A stretch of DNA of 5,848 bases from Clostridiaceae bacterium. GTDB taxonomy: Bacteria; Bacillota; Clostridia; Oscillospirales; Acutalibacteraceae. Each line of letters begins with the position of its first letter. The first letter of the stretch is position 1. Location of the stretch: NCBI GenBank assembly GCA_016292705.1, contig JAEDHZ010000108.1:1-5848 (forward strand). The letters run 5' to 3'. A program made the translations under genes and the position numbers. This document shows, piece after piece, positions 4,074-5,848 of this stretch. The notes under the pieces are model-generated. The model was not told where the DNA came from, did no database searches, and worked only from the letters and a program-made list of their open reading frames with translations.

Positions 4074-5848
4074 ATGAAGAAAACATTGCAAAGAGTGCTG
4101 AGCCTTGTTCTCTGCGTTCTGATGGCGCTTTCAACAACGGCTGTTGCATTTGCGGCAGACAGTGAGGAAGGAAAACCTACCCTCGGAGCTCAATACTTCC
4201 TTTCAACCACCAATGCGGAAAACGCAAAATCTGTTCTCAATTTGCTGGACAAGGTTCTTCTTGAACAGAACCTCAATGCAAAAATTGATGAGAGCCTTGA
4301 TAAGGATGTCGGACTTGGAATCAATCCGAAAAAGACAATTCAGACCCTCGGCCTCACCATTGATCTCAACAGCATTGACGGAATCTGCAGAACGCTTGAT
4401 TCCCTGAAAACAAAGGTTCTTGATATTAAGGACAAGCCTGTTTTTATTCTTACCCTCAGCGCAGGAGCAAAGCTTCTTCTGGGCGATATTTACAATTTCT
4501 CGCTCAAGACCTGGAAAACCGGTCTCAAGCGCACGGCAAACGATGTTGACATCATCTATAACATCATTTCCGCCCTTGGCGAAAACGCATCCCTTTTTGC
4601 AAAGGTCATTGACAAATCCTTTGATCTCGGTGCGTTCGGGTTCGCTTTCAGCCTTGATGATCTCCTTGGTGAGGACGGTGCGTCCGGTCTTGTCCAGGGT
4701 CTGCTTGTCGGCCTTGTTCATAAGGATAAAAACTCAGCTGAATACAAAGCAGCGTATGAAAAAGCAAAGGTTGATTTCGATTCCTTTATTTTTGAAGACC
4801 TCATTCCTCTTCTCCTCAACGAGAAACTCCCCGGTCTGAAGCTCAACAAGGAAATGAATTTTGATCGGCTCCTTTCCGTTATTCTTGACTGCGGATGGAA
4901 GGATTACTTCATTGAGGACATCAAGAGCATAAAAATCAATCCGGAGGGCGAAGCACTTGAAAAGCTTTCCGAAATCATGGAGTTTGACGGTCAGAACATT
5001 GACACCGACAATCTTCCGCTCGATCCCTCAAAGGGGCTCAAAACACAGCTCAACAACATCCACGGCTATGTTATCTGCCAGTTCTTCCCGAAGTTTGACG
5101 GCTGGGTAAAGGGCAGCGATATCAGACTCCTCGGTCAGAACTACACAGCTTTCATGAAGTATGCCTCAAAGCACTTCTTCGGCAATGAAAACGCAAAGCC
5201 GGTTGACATCCTCAAGTATATCCTTTCAAGCATTGCCGCCGCAGACTCGGAATCCTCTGTTGTTGAATATGCCGCAGCGGTTGCAAACTGCAAGGATCTC
5301 AAGGAAGCAATCAAGGCTGTACTTATCCTCAACGCAAGGAAAAACGATATCCCCGTGAACGAAAAAGCCGCAAGCTATGAGAATGTTCTCGGAGATTACA
5401 TTGCATACTATGCAAACGACTTTACCGACCTTGGCTACAGCGCAGGCAGCGGTAAAAACATGTGGACTGTTATCAACGACATTTTTAATGTCTATCTCAT
5501 TGACAAGGGCTTTGCAAAGGCGTTCAACATCAATGTTGCAAAGAGCGATTCGGTATTTGTCAAGATTGACAAGATTCTTGCTTCAACAAAGGTCTGGAGC
5601 ATGACCTCAACAAAGCGTCAGTATAAGAGCGAAGAATTTTTCAAGCAGTTTTTGGATTCAGTTCTGGATCTGGACATTCAAAAGGCACTTGACCTCACCG
5701 TTGTCCGCCTTTCGGATGACTTCGGTTCGCTCAATCTTTCCGTTCTGCTTTATAACATTGCTTATAACTTCCTTGTCAACTGGTTCGGTTCCCCGATGAT
5801 TGTTCCCTGCAACACAAGCTCTCCGTTCCAGACCGGCTTTGACAACAA
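4074..5848 (+). CDS. Large secreted protein of unknown function (C-terminus outside window)
   Basis: The frame stays open for 591 codons to the right edge with no stop. Residues 1-28 are a clear Sec signal peptide (MKKTLQRVLSLVLCVLMALS, then TTAVAFAA), close in style to that of the upstream glycoside hydrolase. The mature part is mostly alternating amphipathic helices and short strands rich in Leu, Asp, Lys and Asn, for example LNLLDKVLLEQNLNAKIDE (55-73) and FFKQFLDSVLDLDIQKALDL (522-541). No catalytic motif, carbohydrate-binding module, dockerin, sorting signal or membrane helix after the signal is recognisable. The mature chain has only five Cys (105, 273, 335, 406, 579), which argues against a disulfide-rich fold. 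The last visible part (about 556-591) is more hydrophobic and aromatic and may start another domain. Codon use is like its neighbours, so it is not obviously foreign. It is probably an extracellular or surface protein of this lineage; I do not recognise its family. Confidence 0.85.
   Translation, partial: MKKTLQRVLSLVLCVLMALSTTAVAFAADSEEGKPTLGAQYFLSTTNAENAKSVLNLLDKVLLEQNLNAKIDESLDKDVGLGINPKKTIQTLGLTIDLNSIDGICRTLDSLKTKVLDIKDKPVFILTLSAGAKLLLGDIYNFSLKTWKTGLKRTANDVDIIYNIISALGENASLFAKVIDKSFDLGAFGFAFSLDDLLGEDGASGLVQGLLVGLVHKDKNSAEYKAAYEKAKVDFDSFIFEDLIPLLLNEKLPGLKLNKEMNFDRLLSVILDCGWKDYFIEDIKSIKINPEGEALEKLSEIMEFDGQNIDTDNLPLDPSKGLKTQLNNIHGYVICQFFPKFDGWVKGSDIRLLGQNYTAFMKYASKHFFGNENAKPVDILKYILSSIAAADSESSVVEYAAAVANCKDLKEAIKAVLILNARKNDIPVNEKAASYENVLGDYIAYYANDFTDLGYSAGSGKNMWTVINDIFNVYLIDKGFAKAFNINVAKSDSVFVKIDKILASTKVWSMTSTKRQYKSEEFFKQFLDSVLDLDIQKALDLTVVRLSDDFGSLNLSVLLYNIAYNFLVNWFGSPMIVPCNTSSPFQTGFDN

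Noticed and set aside
4203..4721. 172-codon open frame on the minus strand
   Set aside because: It lies wholly inside the long plus-strand secreted-protein gene, has no ribosome site or promoter, and its sequence is the antisense of a leucine/aspartate/lysine-rich coding region.
4144..5604. Chain of short plus-strand frames (4144-4407, 4420-4839, 5161-5358, 5377-5604) that could suggest a frameshifted gene
   Set aside because: A single uninterrupted frame from 4074 to the edge with a signal peptide and good ribosome site explains the region; the short frames are out-of-phase shadows.

Overview
The window reads as a fragment of a Gram-positive, Firmicutes-type chromosome, most likely a gut or rumen Clostridium relative (Oscillospirales/Ruminococcus-like). 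This is inferred from the strong AGGAGG-type ribosome binding sites about 8 nt before starts, the near-consensus sigma-A promoters, the moderate GC content, and three lysine-led Sec signal peptides of the MKK...LMxxS...A type. Nothing in the sequence fixes a species.

Layout. (1) Positions 1-512, minus strand: the 5' part of a gene for a secreted protein with fibronectin type III-like modules, cut by the left edge. (2) Positions 513-687: a divergent intergenic region with one promoter per strand and repeated TATAC/GTATA half-sites, a good candidate operator region. (3) Positions 688-2374, plus strand: a tight three-gene operon (SpoVT/AbrB-fold regulator, ABC ATPase, ABC-2 permease) in which each junction is a 4-nt ATGA overlap. 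(4) Positions 2375-2502: a compact region with a weak possible terminator, a perfect-consensus promoter and an inverted repeat at the expected transcription start. (5) Positions 2503-3792: a secreted family 5 glycoside hydrolase with all the usual catalytic residues. (6) Positions 3793-4073: a strong intrinsic terminator, two TTGTT/AACAA dyads, a promoter and a structured leader. (7) Position 4074 to the right edge: a long open frame (591 codons, no stop) for a secreted protein of unknown function.

How the parts may fit together. The AbrB-like protein probably controls its own operon, which encodes a minimal one-ATPase, one-permease exporter or membrane-modifying ABC system with an unknown substrate. 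The three genes with signal peptides each have their own promoter and look like parts of a secreted or cell-surface set: one polysaccharide hydrolase, one modular FnIII-like protein and one large unknown protein. No sequence evidence links them functionally beyond proximity and similar export signals. No RNA genes, insertion sequences, CRISPR arrays, attachment sites or origins were seen. The most unusual elements are the operator-like dyads placed at or near the four promoters and the unknown secreted protein at the right end.
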